Shown here: positions 46,709 through 59,955 of the stretch, in pieces
Layout: every line of letters begins with the position of its first letter
Position numbering within the stretch: position 1 is the first letter of the stretch
DNA from: Allodiplogaster sudhausi
Taxonomy: Eukaryota; Nematoda; Chromadorea; Rhabditida; Diplogasteridae
Direction of reading: 5' to 3'
Assembly (NCBI GenBank): GCA_945643635.1
Contig: CALZFC010000005.1
Location: 5,101,001-5,165,000, forward strand
DNA length: 64,000 nt
Position numbers and translations under genes: made by a program
Notes under the pieces: generated by a model
The model's database searches: none
Seen by the model: only the letters and a program-made list of their open reading frames with translations
What the model was told of the DNA's origin: nothing

Positions 46709-48915
46709 TATCATCTCGGAATTCTACGGGAAGGAATTCGTTCTGTTCAGGGTATGCATTCTGCAGCATTTATGTTCTGAATGCGCTGGAGTGCACTTCA
46801 GGTTGTAGTCTCTAATATTTGTTATATTTCTGTTGCAGACTGACAAGATCCGGTCGCTAAAACAGATTTTGGAAGAAGAGCCAGGGAAGAAGAAACTGAT
46901 CGTGAAACATCTGGAAGAGATTGTCTTGGATGTCGTTCAAAAGACAACTCTGCGTCATTCTCTCACTCATCGACTACTTCTCGACTGCTTCTCTCATTGT
47001 GACAAGGAACAGAAAAGTAACCTCATCGACTCTCTCAAGGTTGCTAGTTTATTCCATCTTTAAAAAAAATTTCGGCTAAATTTAGCGAGCGGAACCATAA
47101 CGGAGTAGTAATTGATGTGCTGTAGAGAAGAGCACTAATTAGGATGAATGAACTGCAGGACAAGCTGCCCGAATTAGTGCACACAAACGAAGGTTCCCAA
47201 GTGGCGATGCGTGTCGTCTGGAATGCGAATGCAAAGGAGAGAAAGGTCTTCTTTCTGTTCTTCTTTCATTGTGAATACCTTGATCATCTTCAGCTGATCA
47301 TCAAGAACTTCAAAGGCCTCTCAGTGAAGGCTGCTATGGAACAGCATGGCTGCCGTGTTCTCATGAGTATTTTTGACTCGGTCGATGACACTGTCCTGGT
47401 CAACAAATACATCACTCAGGTTTCAATCCTTCTTGTCGCATATCGAGCAAGAATGTGCTAACTATAGCGAATTCGAGATTTTTGGAATCTAGATGAATAG
47501 AATGGAATTCCGCGACATGTCTTAAAATGGGGCGCCCAAAAGTCCGAGGTAGGATGAGTGAGGGAGTGTTTTTTTCGTTATTTATTCGTATAAATCAAGT
47601 TAAAAAAAATTGATAAAATATTCTATTATATGTCGATTGGTACGAAATGTATATTTTTTTACTAGGAAGGATGACTAAAAATTTGGCTAGGCTGTTGGCT
47701 TTTAAGCTATGTTTCGCGAGGACTGCATTAATATGTCCTTCCTGGTTTGGAATTTTAGTGTCACTTATTTTACAGGAATTGGCTAACGAAATAAAGAAGG
47801 TGGTAATGGACAAGTTCGGAGTGCGAGTTATTCACTATCTAGTACACCCAAGAGATGGAAGAGTTCTCGACCAGGATATCATCAAGCAAGTCAAGATGGT
47901 TAGCTGATCTGTATCCCTCCTCTCTATCTCTCCCTCTATCTCTCTCCATCTCTCTCTTTCTCTATTTCCTTCCTGTCTTTATCGATCTCCCTCTCTTCTC
48001 TTCTACAGGGTGACGGGAACGACTTCAGCAAGAAACCGGCTTCTGAGCGTTACTCTGAGTTGTTTGCGTGTATCTCAAAGCCACTCTTCACTTTCATGGC
48101 CGCCAACATGGACTGCCTTCTGCGCGAGAGTGTTGAGACTTCGAATCTGGTGTTAGACTCCCTCGAGGCGCCTGGTAAGTAGCCCTTTCTGTGACAAAGA
48201 AAAGGAGTCCCTTGAAGGCCCGCGTGAGTTGTTCGTCCGTTCGGTGGATGCAGAGGACAGAAGTGCGTGTTACTCTGCCCTGGCTGAGCTGGCCTCGAGG
48301 GAGTTCGTGCCATGTGATGTTGGCCAGGAGCATCTGATCGAGCACAAGCAGGGCAGCTTCGTTCTCGGCCGGCTTCTGCGCTGTTCGTTTTTTTCAGCTC
48401 CTAAATGCTTTTTCAATAGCATATATTCATTAAATTACTACCCTGAGTTCCGAAACAATAACGGGATATACGTAAGCAGCAGGGAAAAAAAGCCGAACCA
48501 GACTACCCTAGTCGAAATTCAGTAAAAAAAGGTAGCTATATATGTTATTGGATGTTGCAGGCGACGATGCCTTTCCAGAGGATCTCCGTCTGAGTTCTCA
48601 CTTGGCTGCTCTCGACTCTGAGCAAATTGGGTCCTGGGTTGGCTGCAATAAGGTTTTACTTCCTTTGAATCTTAACCACTTCCGCTTTACTCTCCCTTGA
48701 AGTTTATTTTAAAATTTATTAAACAATTAATTGAAAATCTTATGGAGTTGGTGTGATGGAAATGTTTGGAGGGTTGCTTCATTCTTCTTCGGTTGATGGA
48801 GAAAGGCTCCGAGTCCACGAGAGAGAAAGTCGCCTCGTCCGTGTCCATCCGCAGACTCGAGTCCTACACCACGAAGGGAGCCGAACTCTTACTCGCAGCT
48901 CTCAGGCAGCGTTGA
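46660..48915 (+). pseudogene. PUM3: Headless PUM3 3' fragment (copy 2 of duplication)
   Basis: Exons identical to 39691-41946, from LETAYNDYANAQQRFDIISE to the stop at 48913-48915, including all introns and the poly(A) signal. It lacks the N-terminal region and first PUF helices and has no PUM3 promoter. It directly follows the truncated MTRR copy and may be carried in that transcript's 3' region. The acceptor TTTCAAG before 46660 is preserved. Confidence 0.85.
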
Positions 48916-49706
48916 AGCCACCCTTCACGGATTGTTATTCTTCTTTGTTTTTGTTGTTGTGTTTACTTTCTCTTCTTTCTCCAAGAATAAATAATTTGAA
49001 CGTTGGCCGAGTGAGGCCTTTGTTTGGGTGACAAGGAGGGAGATTGGAAGGATCCTAAAAGGGCACCCCTTGAAACACTCATTCCTACTCTTCTTCCACT
49101 TCTTAGTTCTTGGTTTGGGAAGCGTCCTCTCTAAGCCGCAGCTTCTTTTCTTGGTGAGCAGTGAGGCGGAATGGTGGGAGGGTTGAATTGCACGAGAGAA
49201 TGGAGACTGATCATTCCGATGGCGCCCCCTTCTCTTCACGCTTCACTCAACAATATCAACTCACGTCACATCTCATTTGCATTTATTCATCTCTCGACCT
49301 CCTCTCTTCCGAAATATACGACCACTTACGATTTATCTTCATCCTTCTCACTGATGGCTACAGATGTTTTCTATAATGCCAGATTTGGCTAGAGCTAGAC
49401 GCCTACCCTTCAGTCTTTTTGTTCGTTGTGTCGCGTTCCTTTCTCGGCATGGAGAATGCCTCAAATTCTGTTAAGAACATTCTTACTTTTTCCTCTATGC
49501 GCGCTCTTTCCTTCTCTTCGCAAGCCAATTAGGAGTTACCTTTGAGTTCTTTCTTCTTGCTTTGTCAGCCTCTTCTTACATTTTTCAACCGTTTAATTTT
49601 TTAAATAAAATTTGGATGAAATAGAAAGGAAAAGAAGGTTCTCGATACGAAGATGGCGGAAAAAGCCTCGCTGTCAAGCGGCCTTGGTATTTAAAAACAA
49701 TTGAAA

Positions 49707-49929
49707 ATGACACGGATGTTGTTCATGGTCGACGGAATTGTAATGAAACGGTTGATGGGCCCTCTTCTCAGCATAACGCTAATCGTCGTTTGTGCTGGCT
49801 CCAGAGGTTCATTCCATTTTCACTTTACTATTTAATTTTATTTATCCCTTTTTATATCGTATCTCTTATCTGCCTTATTCCTTCTTTCACTCTTGGCTTT
49901 CAATCAGAATTTTGTCTGGATATCTCATG

Positions 49930-49986
<57 letters not shown>

Positions 49987-51179
49987 ATTCTCTGTGTTTT
50001 CTTTGTTTTTCTCATCATATCTTCTTCCCCTCAAACCCTCCAGATTCCTCCACACGTCGTTTTCTCTGCAACCGATGCTCAGACTCCACCGTCGAAACCG
50101 TTAGTAGAGCTCTTACACTTAAATTGTGTAAATTTTTTTTAGACAAGGAAACTGATTTATTTATTTATTTATTTATCATACACGAAATTAAAATTTCGAT
50201 GTGACAGCACAAATATAAGAATAAGAAAATGTCGTCTGAATAGGTGCAACTACAGAGAATTTATTTTGAAGCGGTTCTATTCTCCATTCATCGGTATTCT
50301 GTTTTCTCCGTCCCGTATTCTCTCTCTCACTGCCTCTCTCTCTCTCTCCTCTCTCTCTCTCACTGCCTCTCTATCTTCTCTCTCTCACTGCCTCTCTCTC
50401 TCTTCTCTCTCTCTCACTGCCTCTCTCTCTCTCTCTTCTCTCTCTTCTCTCCCTCTCTCACCCACAACAAGCTCATTTCTTCTTTGCAGCACTATGGTTC
50501 CTTCTTTAAAAATCCTCGAGAAATGCAGCCCGATGGATCTTCGAAGCTCACACAGTGCTCTGCTGAAACAGTTAAATTTATTAATTTATAAATGGTTCCA
50601 TGTAAATACGCGATAATTGCCTGTGTATTTCTTACTCATTCCCACTCTCCCATCCGCTTCTGCACTCCTCTCTCATGAAACGGCCGGCTTTCCGCAGGTC
50701 GACGGCCAAGAATGTGACGACGTCTGCTTTGTGATGAACGTCACGAGTGTGGACATTCGGACTGGCCAGTCCGAGCCATTCGGTCAGTTCTCCCCTTCCC
50801 CCTCTTCGGTCAGTTCTCCCCTTCCCCCTCTTCGGTCAGTTCTCCCCTTCCCCCTCTTCGGTCAGTTCTCCCCTTCCCTCTCTTCGGTCAGTTCTCCCCT
50901 TCCCCCTCTTCGGTCAGTTCTCCCCTTCCCCCTCCCCTTCTGCCTCTTCGGTCAGTTCTGATCTTCCCTCCCCCAGGTGCCTCCTATGGCTGTGGAAGTG
51001 TAGTGATCGGGGATGACGTAGAGAGACAGGCTGGAACATGCACCCGGAACGATATCGTCCTGCGCACTCTTCCGCCCTTCGTTGTGCAGCAGGAAATCTG
51101 TTTCTGCAGCTCCAATCGCTGCAATTTCCTTCGCCCCAGTGGGAATCGGTTGCTTCTCCATTCTTCTCAATCTAAGTGA
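49707..51179 (+). CDS. Secreted ten-cysteine Ly6/uPAR-like protein, copy 2
   Basis: Second complete copy of the gene at 42738-44212, with the same exons, signal peptide, ten cysteines and 26-bp minisatellite in the last intron. No amino-acid difference is seen. Because the entire gene and about 790 bases upstream are duplicated, both copies should have the same promoter, so dosage is doubled if the assembly is right. See copy 1 for domain description. Confidence 0.65.
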
Positions 51180-51791
51180 CCAATTGCAGCAGAGATAACA
51201 TTCTTTGCATAACATGTAACTGACATTTCTTACAGACTTTCATAAGATTAATTATGCAAAAGAGTTGCTGCCTTTTGAGTTAATCGAAGATTCAGGCCGA
51301 GGGCACCAAAGTCACCAGACGATCACTCAACCCCGGCGGACATTGGAAATGCAGTCCAAGTGGCCTCTTCGCACTTTATTGTCTTCTCTATCACAAATCT
51401 ACCATTAACTGCTTCCTTCCTAGTTGTCTTTACCCAGTATGTGTAGTCCTAATGCCCTTTCAATGCTTTTTTGCTAAAAAACAATTCTATAATTATAGCA
51501 ATAATTCAAGTTTACGCTCACTTTATCCACAGTTATCCCTGTTCCTATGACATAAGGCTTCTAATGCAAAACGGATAATGAAAATGGGTTGGAATTTAAT
51601 AAATTGTATTAATCAGCGTTTTATTGTGCCATCACGTGAGTTCACAATGGTGTTCTACAGTGTTCACATGTGCTCTTTCCAAACAGGATGCAATTTTGGC
51701 ACACCACGATTCCGACCGGTTTCTCACCTGCGATTCAAATCCTTTTGTGATTCAAATCAGTTTTTTTTACTTGGCACCCCATTTCTTTCAG

Positions 51792-53077
51792 ATGACCGTA
51801 GCAGAGAACAGTGAGAAACGACTTCTCATATGCTATGGGTCGCATACGGGGCAATCAGAGTCTATTGCCAAGCAAATCGCGGACCGAGCCGCACTCATCG
51901 GACTGCAACCTTTTATTTTCACGCTTGATCAGCACGAGGAGGCAAGTGAATAAATAGGAAGTCTTTGATTTACGAAGATATCTCTCCTATCAGTTTGACT
52001 TGGAGCGTGAATCCTTCGTGGTGATTGTTATCTCCTCGACTGGGGATGGAGATGCTCCTGAGAACTGCGCTCGTTTTGTCCGTCGCATCTCACGACGTTC
52101 CCTGGATAACGACTTCCTCTCTGGACTTGAATATGCCATTCTTGGTTCGTTCTTGTCGTTGCTTTCATTTGCATAATATTTGGGTGATTTTCAGGGATTG
52201 AAGAGATTGATTTCAGATTTTAGAAGTGACCATTGTTGTGAATTTTTTTCTCTTTTGTTACTTCGAATGCTGATGGCGTGATCTTTGCTTTGGCAGGCCT
52301 GGGAGACTCGAACTACTCTTCGTACCAAGGAGTGCCTATGAAAGTGGACAAGCAACTCTCTTCCCTCGGAGCGCGTCGCGTGATTGAGCGGGGAGTAGCG
52401 GACGACCAAGTGGGGTGTGTTCCCATCGTCCTTTCAGCACAACTCACGGATGGTCTTGTACAGTTTAGAGTTGGCTGTGGAGCCTTGGTGCGAGGCTCTC
52501 TTCAAACATATCGCGCAGCGCTTCCAACTTGACCTATCTGTTCTTTCAAATGCATTACAGGTTTCCTTTATACATAACAATTTTTAATACCTGAATTTTC
52601 TTTTGCATATGTGATCAATAAATGAATAAGAATGAAAGCGGCAGTTTAGTCAAAGCTATCGTTGTCAGCTGCGAAGAGTGAGAGTGAAAAGCAGAAGATC
52701 ATGGACGAATGGAAGGTTCGTGTTCTTCTTTTGCAGTTGGTCTTCCTTTCCTTGCTATAACTTCCAATTGGCAGGCCTCAAGTAGGAAGCTGTCAGTGGA
52801 AGAAGAGGCTGTAACTGTGCTCCGTTCTCAAGTTCTTCCGATCGTCCCTTATGAATATCCACATGGCTCATCCGTAAGGAGTGGGGCGAGCAACTTGGCA
52901 GGTATGACCGGCCGAGCTCTTCCTTCAGTCAATGCTTCATCTTATAGGGGATGCAAATCTGCGAGTGCCAGTGGCTCCACTCCCATTCATTTCTATATTC
53001 ATATCTCAGGAGCGTTTTATGCCTTCTCCAGATCTCTTATGGCAGAATGGTGCTGCCATGCCTGGTTAGTGATGAGT

Positions 53078-53114
<37 letters not shown>

Positions 53115-56053
53115 CTCACTCCCTCTCTCTCTCTCTCTTCTCTCTCTCGTGGTGTCTCTCTCTCGCTTCTCTGTTTTAGGTTTGGTTTCTCCGAAGGTTG
53201 TAAGAGGAACGGTTGTTTCCCATTCCTTGCTTACTTCGCTGGATGCGAAGAAACCGAAGCGTGAGCTGATACTTGACCTCGAGGTTGTATCGGCCATCCG
53301 TTTAATTTGTGTGACCGAAAAGTGTTGCAGGGTGCGAAATTATCTTACGAGCCGGGCGATGCCTTCTATTTGGTGACGGAGAATATGAGAGAGGAAGTTG
53401 ACTTCATTCTGGAGAGGTAAGCAGAGAGTCCAGTCTAGAAAGATTGTGATTGGAATGCAGGACGGGGATGCTTGGAGTGGCGGAGAAAGAGTGTGTTCTC
53501 TCGCTGTCTGCCAAGACGGCGAAACCCGGTGCTGCCCTCCCTCCCTTCTTGCCCCCTCGCTCTTCTCTTCGACATCTCTTCTCTTTCTGCTTGGATATCC
53601 GCCGTGCACCTGGCAGGGTATGTCCATGGATGGACTGCCTGGCATTCTCTCTTCTTCCAGCCTCTCCTCCGTGTCTTGGCCGAGTCTGCTGCTGATGAAA
53701 CAGAGAAGAGAAGGCTTCTTGAACTCTGCTCAGCTCAGGGAGTCAGGTCGATTCATTGACTTGTTGTTACTTTCCATTTTATAAGGAAGAAAACTTAAAT
53801 GTTCAGCGAGTTCACTGTGTGTGTCCGCCAAGCCGCGCTGTCGCTCGTTGATCTTCTCCTTGCATTTCCTTCTGTCAATCCCCCAGTTGAACGTCTCATT
53901 GGTAACTGTTCAATGATTCCTTTCATTTCTCTAAATGTCTTGATCAGAGCAACTGCCTCGCTTGATGCCCCGCCCCTATTCACTTTCCTCGTGCATCCGG
54001 CGGTTTGGACAACGATGGCGATTCGCATTTTCCATTCGGTCAGTGGTTCCTTCTCATTTCATTCTATTCGTTTCTTTCTTTGTACTTTTCAATCTTATCG
54101 CTTTATAAGAAACGGCCGTTTGACCATCTTTGATTGTAAAAGAAAAATATACCGTGAAAACTTAGGTACTTTCAGTTTCATGGACGCTGTAGAAAATAGT
54201 AGAGTGAATGTATGTTTGAAGGGAGGAGAAGGCGGAGGAAGGGCGGCGCTATGGCAGAGTGGGCGTGGCTAGTAGAGTGAATGTATGTTTGAAGGGAGGA
54301 GAAGGCGGAGGAAGGGCGGCGCTATGGCAGAGTGGGCGTGGCTAGTAGAGTGAGTGTATGTTTGAAGGGAGGAGAAGGCGGAGGAAGGGCGGCGCTATGG
54401 CAGAGTGGGCGTGGCTAGTAGAGTGAATGTATGTTTGAAGGGAGGAGAAGGCGGAGGAAGGGCGGCGCTATGGCAGAGTGGGCGTGGCTAGTAGAGTGAA
54501 TGTATGTTTGAAGGGAGGAGAAGGCGAGGAAGGGCGGCGCTATGGCAGAGTGGGCGTGGCTAGTAGAGTGAATGTATGTTTGAAGGGAGGAGAAGGCGAG
54601 GAAGGGCAGCGCTATGGCAGAGTGGGCGTGGCTAGTAGAGTGAATGTATGTTTGAAGGGAGGAGAAGGCGGAGGAAGGGCGGCGCTATGGCAGAGTGGGC
54701 GTGGCTAGTAGAGTGAATGTATGTTTGAAGGGAGGAGAAGGCGAGGAAGGGCGGCGCTATGGCAGAGTGGGCGTGGCTAGTAGAGTGAATGTATGTTTGA
54801 AGGGAGGAGAAGGCGAGGAAGGGCAGCGCTATGGCAGAGTGGGCGTGGCTAGTAGAGTGAATGTATGTTTGAAGGGAGGAGAAGGCGGAGGAAGGGCGGC
54901 GCTATGGCAGAGTGGGCGTGGCTACTCATTCTCTCTGCTCTCTTCACGTCGGGCAGCAGATCCAGGTGAATTCCACTTTAAAGGTCCACATTTTCTGGCT
55001 CTTCACGGCACTCTTCCTCTTCAGTTGCGTAACCTTGAAGAAGCTAGACAATTTCGTTCTCATTCTACTTCTGGAAAAAGTTGAGGAGGAAGGAATGTTG
55101 CAGATCCTAGAGAAAGCGCCAGCTCGGTTCCGGCTGCCCCCCTTGGGCCAGCCAGCTGAATCCGCCCTCTTCTCTCCCCTCATCCTCATCGGGCCAGGCA
55201 CTGGCATCTCCACTTTCCTCTCCTTCATACAAGAGCTTCTGTTCGTGTCCATCTGGAATTTCTGTTTAACTGACGAGGAGGCAAATTTGCAGAGCGTACA
55301 AGCTATCCCATCCCGAAGATTCGGCATTCCTCAAAGTTCCCAGAATTGTCTTCTTCGGATGCAGGGATCGTACGAAAGATTTCATTTACAGGTACGCATT
55401 CGCCTTATGGCTGTTGCGAACTATGAGAAAGGAGGGGATTAATGAATAGGCGAAGGGTAGAGAGAGAAGGAAAGAGAGAGGCAGAGAAATAGAGAGACAG
55501 AGAATGAGAGAGATAGAGAGACAGAGAATGAGAGGGGGTAGAATGTTATGAGGAGTTATGAGGGAGAGAGGCAGAGAATGAGAGAGCGGGACTGAGACAG
55601 AGAGATTGCCTTGCGTTGAGGGATGAGTTGGAGAGTATGCAGCGGGAAGGTATCCTCACGGCCGTTTTCGTGGCCGAGAGTGCGCCTTCTTTGTCTCCCT
55701 CGCCACCTCTGAAGTATGTTCAGGATGTACTGAAGAGTCAGGCACAATTGGTTGGTCCATCTTTCTTCATTTATTCGCGCATTCATCATGAAATACGTTT
55801 GGAATATTCTTAAGTGACAGGATTTTTTAAAGTTGTTAATTTTTTCATTACTATAGGAGAGCAGAAAATTAGAGATTTTAGGTGATGAATATTTTGTCGC
55901 ACGTGGAAGCTTCGGAGTGGCCTTCGCGAGTATTCGTGTGTGGAGATGCCAAGGGAATGTCGAAAGACCTCTGGCAGTCCTTCATCGAATTGGTCTCTTC
56001 TCATTCTGGTCAGTAAGATATAGATCTCCTTCTCTGTCTTCATCTCGCTCTGC

Positions 56054-56126
<73 letters not shown>

Positions 56127-56302
56127 ATCTCTCTCTCTCTCTCTCTCCGCATTTGTCCCAGCTCTTTCGGAATGTTATCTGCCACGGTTTTTAAGGTAAA
56201 TGACCGTTGCGTTAATTTCCAGGAATGCCGATGGAGAATGCCAAAGAGTTTATGAGCGAAATGAAGAAGGCGGATCGATACATTGAGGATGTTTGGTCGT
56301 GA
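51792..56302 (+). CDS. MTRR: Methionine synthase reductase (intact copy)
   Basis: Multi-exon diflavin reductase that passes NADPH electrons through FAD and FMN to reactivate cob(II)alamin in methionine synthase. FMN domain: LLICYGSHTGQSESIAKQI (about 51825), VIVISSTGDGDAPENCARFV (about 52025), LGLGDSNYSSYQGVP (about 52297). Connecting/FAD domain: LVSPKVVRGTVVSHSLLTSL (about 53183), WISAVHLAGYVHGWTAWHSL (about 53593), ETEKRRLLELCSAQG, LVDLLLAFPSVNPPVERLI (about 53840), EQLPRLMPRPYSLSSCIRRF (about 53950; RPYS is the flavin-binding motif). NADPH domain: LILIGPGTGISTFLSFIQE (about 55182), KVPRIVFFGCRDRTKDFI (about 55340), VFVCGDAKGMSKDLWQSFIE (about 55930). It ends KKADRYIEDVWS, stop 56300-56302; the terminal W-S matches MTRR rather than P450 reductase. 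The intron at 54040-54955 contains a 73-bp minisatellite. Confidence 0.9.
54199..54925 (+). repeat. 73-bp minisatellite, 10 units, in MTRR intron
   Basis: Ten tandem units of 72-73 bases beginning TAGAGTGAATGTATGTTTGA and ending GCAGAGTGGGCGTGGC. Single-base variants (GGCGGAGG or GGCGAGG; CGGCGC or CAGCGC) recur in a three-unit pattern of 217 bases seen twice (about 54492-54708 and 54709-54925), so the array grew partly by trimer duplication. Open frames through it are artefacts. Confidence 0.92.
56058..56148 (+). repeat. (CT)n microsatellite in the last MTRR intron
   Basis: CT run between the exon ending LVSSHS and the final exon starting near 56222. Confidence 0.9.
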
Positions 56303-56960
56303 TTCCTTTCTCTTGTTTTTCTTGTTACCATTCGTTTTAAAACTGTGATAGTTTAATTGGTATTATCTGGTGTTGTTGCATCTGTTGAGATGAGATGTAG
56401 TATTTTGCATATTATGAATGTTTATCAGGTACGCAGAATCTGTGATATGTACATGGGATCTGATAATCCTAAAGCTAGATTGATCTCTCAGTCGGATGAG
56501 ATATGCTTTAAGAAGGCTAAGTGACAAGGCAGAAGATCGTGACTGTTTCAAGGAGGAGACAATGGAGAACCATTGATGAGTGATGAGGGAGGGGTTCGTA
56601 ACCGTATTATGGTGGTGTTAAAGTATATTCACTCGATTCATTGGAATTAGTCCTGCGAGGGATTCTAAGGCATTGAATGAGGATCGTCGATCTGGAAGAG
56701 AGGATGAGAAAGAGAGGAATCATCTTGCACCACGGCGGCTGTCAACTGAAAGGAACTCCCCTTCTTGGCATGCTCATCTCTTACTCTTACTTGCCTTGTC
56801 TGCAGTGGCATCCTGGAGAGGTGGAGGGACTTCGCTGTCGAAGTTGTCCCTTTCTGGGAGCAGGGAGCGAGAGGACTCCGCCTTCAAAGAGTGCAACTAC
56901 ACAACCAGAAAGGGAAAAGAACGAACCACTGGAGCAAGAGCATCGGAGGGAAGAGAAGGC
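56303..56960. other. Spacer after MTRR, no confident gene
   Basis: About 650 bases. Both strands have open stretches near 56670-56960 but none resembles a known protein; on the minus strand they could be 3' exons of the unknown Gln-rich gene. Confidence 0.4.
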
Positions 56961-58640
56961 TCGGGCTGAGTGTGCTGCCACGCATTCACACGCCACTCAT
57001 TCTGCTTCTCTTTCTCCAGGACGAGAGGAGTCTCCATTGCAGATGGGTGTGGCAGGATCAGGGGGATACGCTGCTGCTGAGAGAGAGAGAAAGGAGAGAG
57101 AGAGAGAGAGAGAGAGAGGCCGAGGGAGAGAGAGAGAAGGGGGATACGCTGCTGCTGAGAGACCGAGAGAGAGAGAAAGAGAGAGGAGGGGAGACTGCTG
57201 GACTGACCTGGTCCTGAGCTGTGTCTGCCTGGTTGTTCTGCATCTCCCCTGCTGCCCAACTCGGCCGCTGGTTCTCGAACCCTCTCGGCACATACCACGG
57301 CACTTGGTGGAGCGGCTCCGGCTGTGCAGACTCCGTTCTCTCCTGAGATATTCGAATACACTAATCAGGGCACTACGAGAGAACAGAAAATGAATGGAGC
57401 TTCGGTACATGCCTGCGCGGAGTCGAGAGTAGACGGCAGCTGCTGCTGGCCAGCCATGGATTGACCAGCAATGGACTGGCCGGCCATGGACTGGCCGGCC
57501 GTGAATTGGCCAACCATGGACTGGCCGGCCATGGACTGCCCGAGGTTCTGTCCAACTTGTCTGCCGAAGTGACTCTGCCACACGGGAGACTCGTCCATTC
57601 CTTGAGGCTGCTGCTGCAATCGAAACATTCCTGGTTTGGAATTGCCATATTAGTTGTTGATGCATTTAGTCTCTTCTTTTCTACATACTGAGAGTGTTAG
57701 TAAGAGAGTGTTACTACAGAACCTGGAAGAAGACAGCAGGCTGAATGACTTGGCCAGGAGAGGGAGGATAGAAGGCTTCGGGTGGAGGGGCTGCCTCAGA
57801 GTGGAAGTTGGGAGGGAAAGGAAGAGAAGCCGATGAAGGAGACATCACTGGGAGGATCCACGCAGGCTGTTGAGACTCAGGAGGAGGGGAGTTGTCTGCT
57901 GCCCAGCGAGGCCAAGAGGATCCCTCCGAGTTCAGACCATTCAGGGGCTGTGCCTCCGGCTATTCAAGGAAGAGTGCAGGAAGACAGGAACAAGCACATC
58001 ATGCGCAATCCATTATCTCTCTCTCTCTTTCTCTCTCTCTCTATTCTCTCTCTCTCTCTTTCTCTCTCTATCTCTCTCTCACTCTCTCTTTCACTTTAAA
58101 GTCGTGTCAATCTGTCTCTCTGATCTCGCTTTGTCTCCCTTACCATAACGGGCAGCATTTGCTGTTGAGCTGCGAGCATTCCTTGCAGTGCTTGTGCAGC
58201 CTGATCCCCAAACAGTTCCGTCACAACTCTGTTTGGATGAGGACGGTCTGCCTCGTAATGATGAGTAATTCGTAGAGAGGGAGAATCCTGCATTCAGAGA
58301 AAACTACGATTGGGAGGGAGAGAATGGGTGAGAGAGTAGAGAGCGAGATAGAGAGATAAAGAGCGAGAAAGGAGAGAGAGAGAGAGAGAGAGAGAGAGAT
58401 ATGATAAACGAAGTGCGACGAATGTAAAACACAAATAAGGGAAAGAATGGGCGGAAGTAACAGACATTCTGTGCCTCCTCCCTGCTGGAATCGCCGTTCT
58501 CCGAGTGCCAAGTACGAGGGAAGAAAACGGGTCTCATTGGGCGAGGAAATCTGAAAAGCTTTTCCCTTATCTTCCAATAAAGCAAGCTGCATGCAAGCAG
58601 GAAAAGAAAAAGAGAGATAAAGAAAGAGAGAGAGGGCGAT

Positions 58641-58685
<45 letters not shown>

Positions 58686-59002
58686 ATAGAGAGATGGTGA
58701 GGGAGAGAGAGAGAGAGAGAGGAGGATAGAAAGAGAGATTGACCTGTCCCATGTCCTAAACTGTGACGACGGTTCGTCCCAATTCGGTCCGAAGAAGTCG
58801 GAAGGGGCTCTGAAGAAATGAAGTTCTTTGCTTGGTGAGAAAAGCTCTTCCCTGACATGGCATTCTGCTGGAAGTCCTCGTGTTCCTGTGGAAGAGGGCC
58901 GAAGAAAGGACGAGGTGCGTGGATCTCTCCGAAGCCATCTTGGAAGGAAGACGATGACGGATTCAGACGGGACTCCGCGTCAGGACGACGCACCTCAACC
59001 AC

Positions 59003-59074
<72 letters not shown>

Positions 59075-59440
59075 ACTCTCTCTCGCTCTGTCTCCCTCAC
59101 CTCGATGAGGCTGACATCCACTCGTCCATCCAGTCCCACTGCCTGTGCCCGCTCCCTAAGCTTTTCCAGAATAGCCCGGAGGAAGGCAAAGCGAAGATCG
59201 ACCTGCTGGAGAATGGAAATGAAATGGACGGCTGCTACCCTCAATGCAACAGATTCAAGAGACCCCTCAGATCACAAAGAGTTGTGTTTCATTCCATCCT
59301 TTCCACTGCTCATTCTATTACCCTCTCCTATTTTTGTCCAGCCTCGATTGAGGTGCTCTCCCGATGCTCTTCACACTCTAGTGCCATCATGATATGAAGA
59401 GTACAGATTTGGCAGAGATAGAAAGGGACGAGAGAGTGTG

Positions 59441-59490
<50 letters not shown>

Positions 59491-59503
59491 GGAGAGAGAA
59501 CGG

Positions 59504-59542
<39 letters not shown>

Positions 59543-59780
59543 GATAAATACAGACAGAGGGAGAGAAAAGGAGAAGAGGATGTCTCTCCAAACAAACATG
59601 TTTTCATGAATCAGCAAGAGAATGCGACTGTTGGTGCACCCTTCCGAATACAGTTGGCAAGACTATTTGGGAGCTAGGATTAGCTCCCTTATCTTTTAGG
59701 AGGATTGGGCTCTTTTCTCCCTCGCAAATGATTTTTCTCTTTAGTTGTATCTGCCTCCCTTTCTTTGAATCACTCTATGT

Positions 59781-59826
<46 letters not shown>

Positions 59827-59906
59827 CTCTCTTTCTGTCTCTCCTCTCTCTCTGTCTCTCCTCTCTTTCTGTCTCTCCTTGCTCTCTCTCCCTCTCCCTC
59901 TCTCTT

Positions 59907-59955
<49 letters not shown>

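Larger units (their letters stand above)
46644..53610. repeat. Tandem duplication, copy 2 (6967 bp)
   Basis: Second unit of the direct tandem repeat; offset +6969 before and +6967 after the CT tract at 49929. Its left end is the novel junction; its right end runs uninterrupted into the unique 3' part of MTRR at 53611. Confidence 0.97.

Noticed and set aside
54478..55084. Repetitive frames with VNVCLKGGEGE units
   Set aside because: Translation of the 73-bp minisatellite inside an MTRR intron; no exon context.
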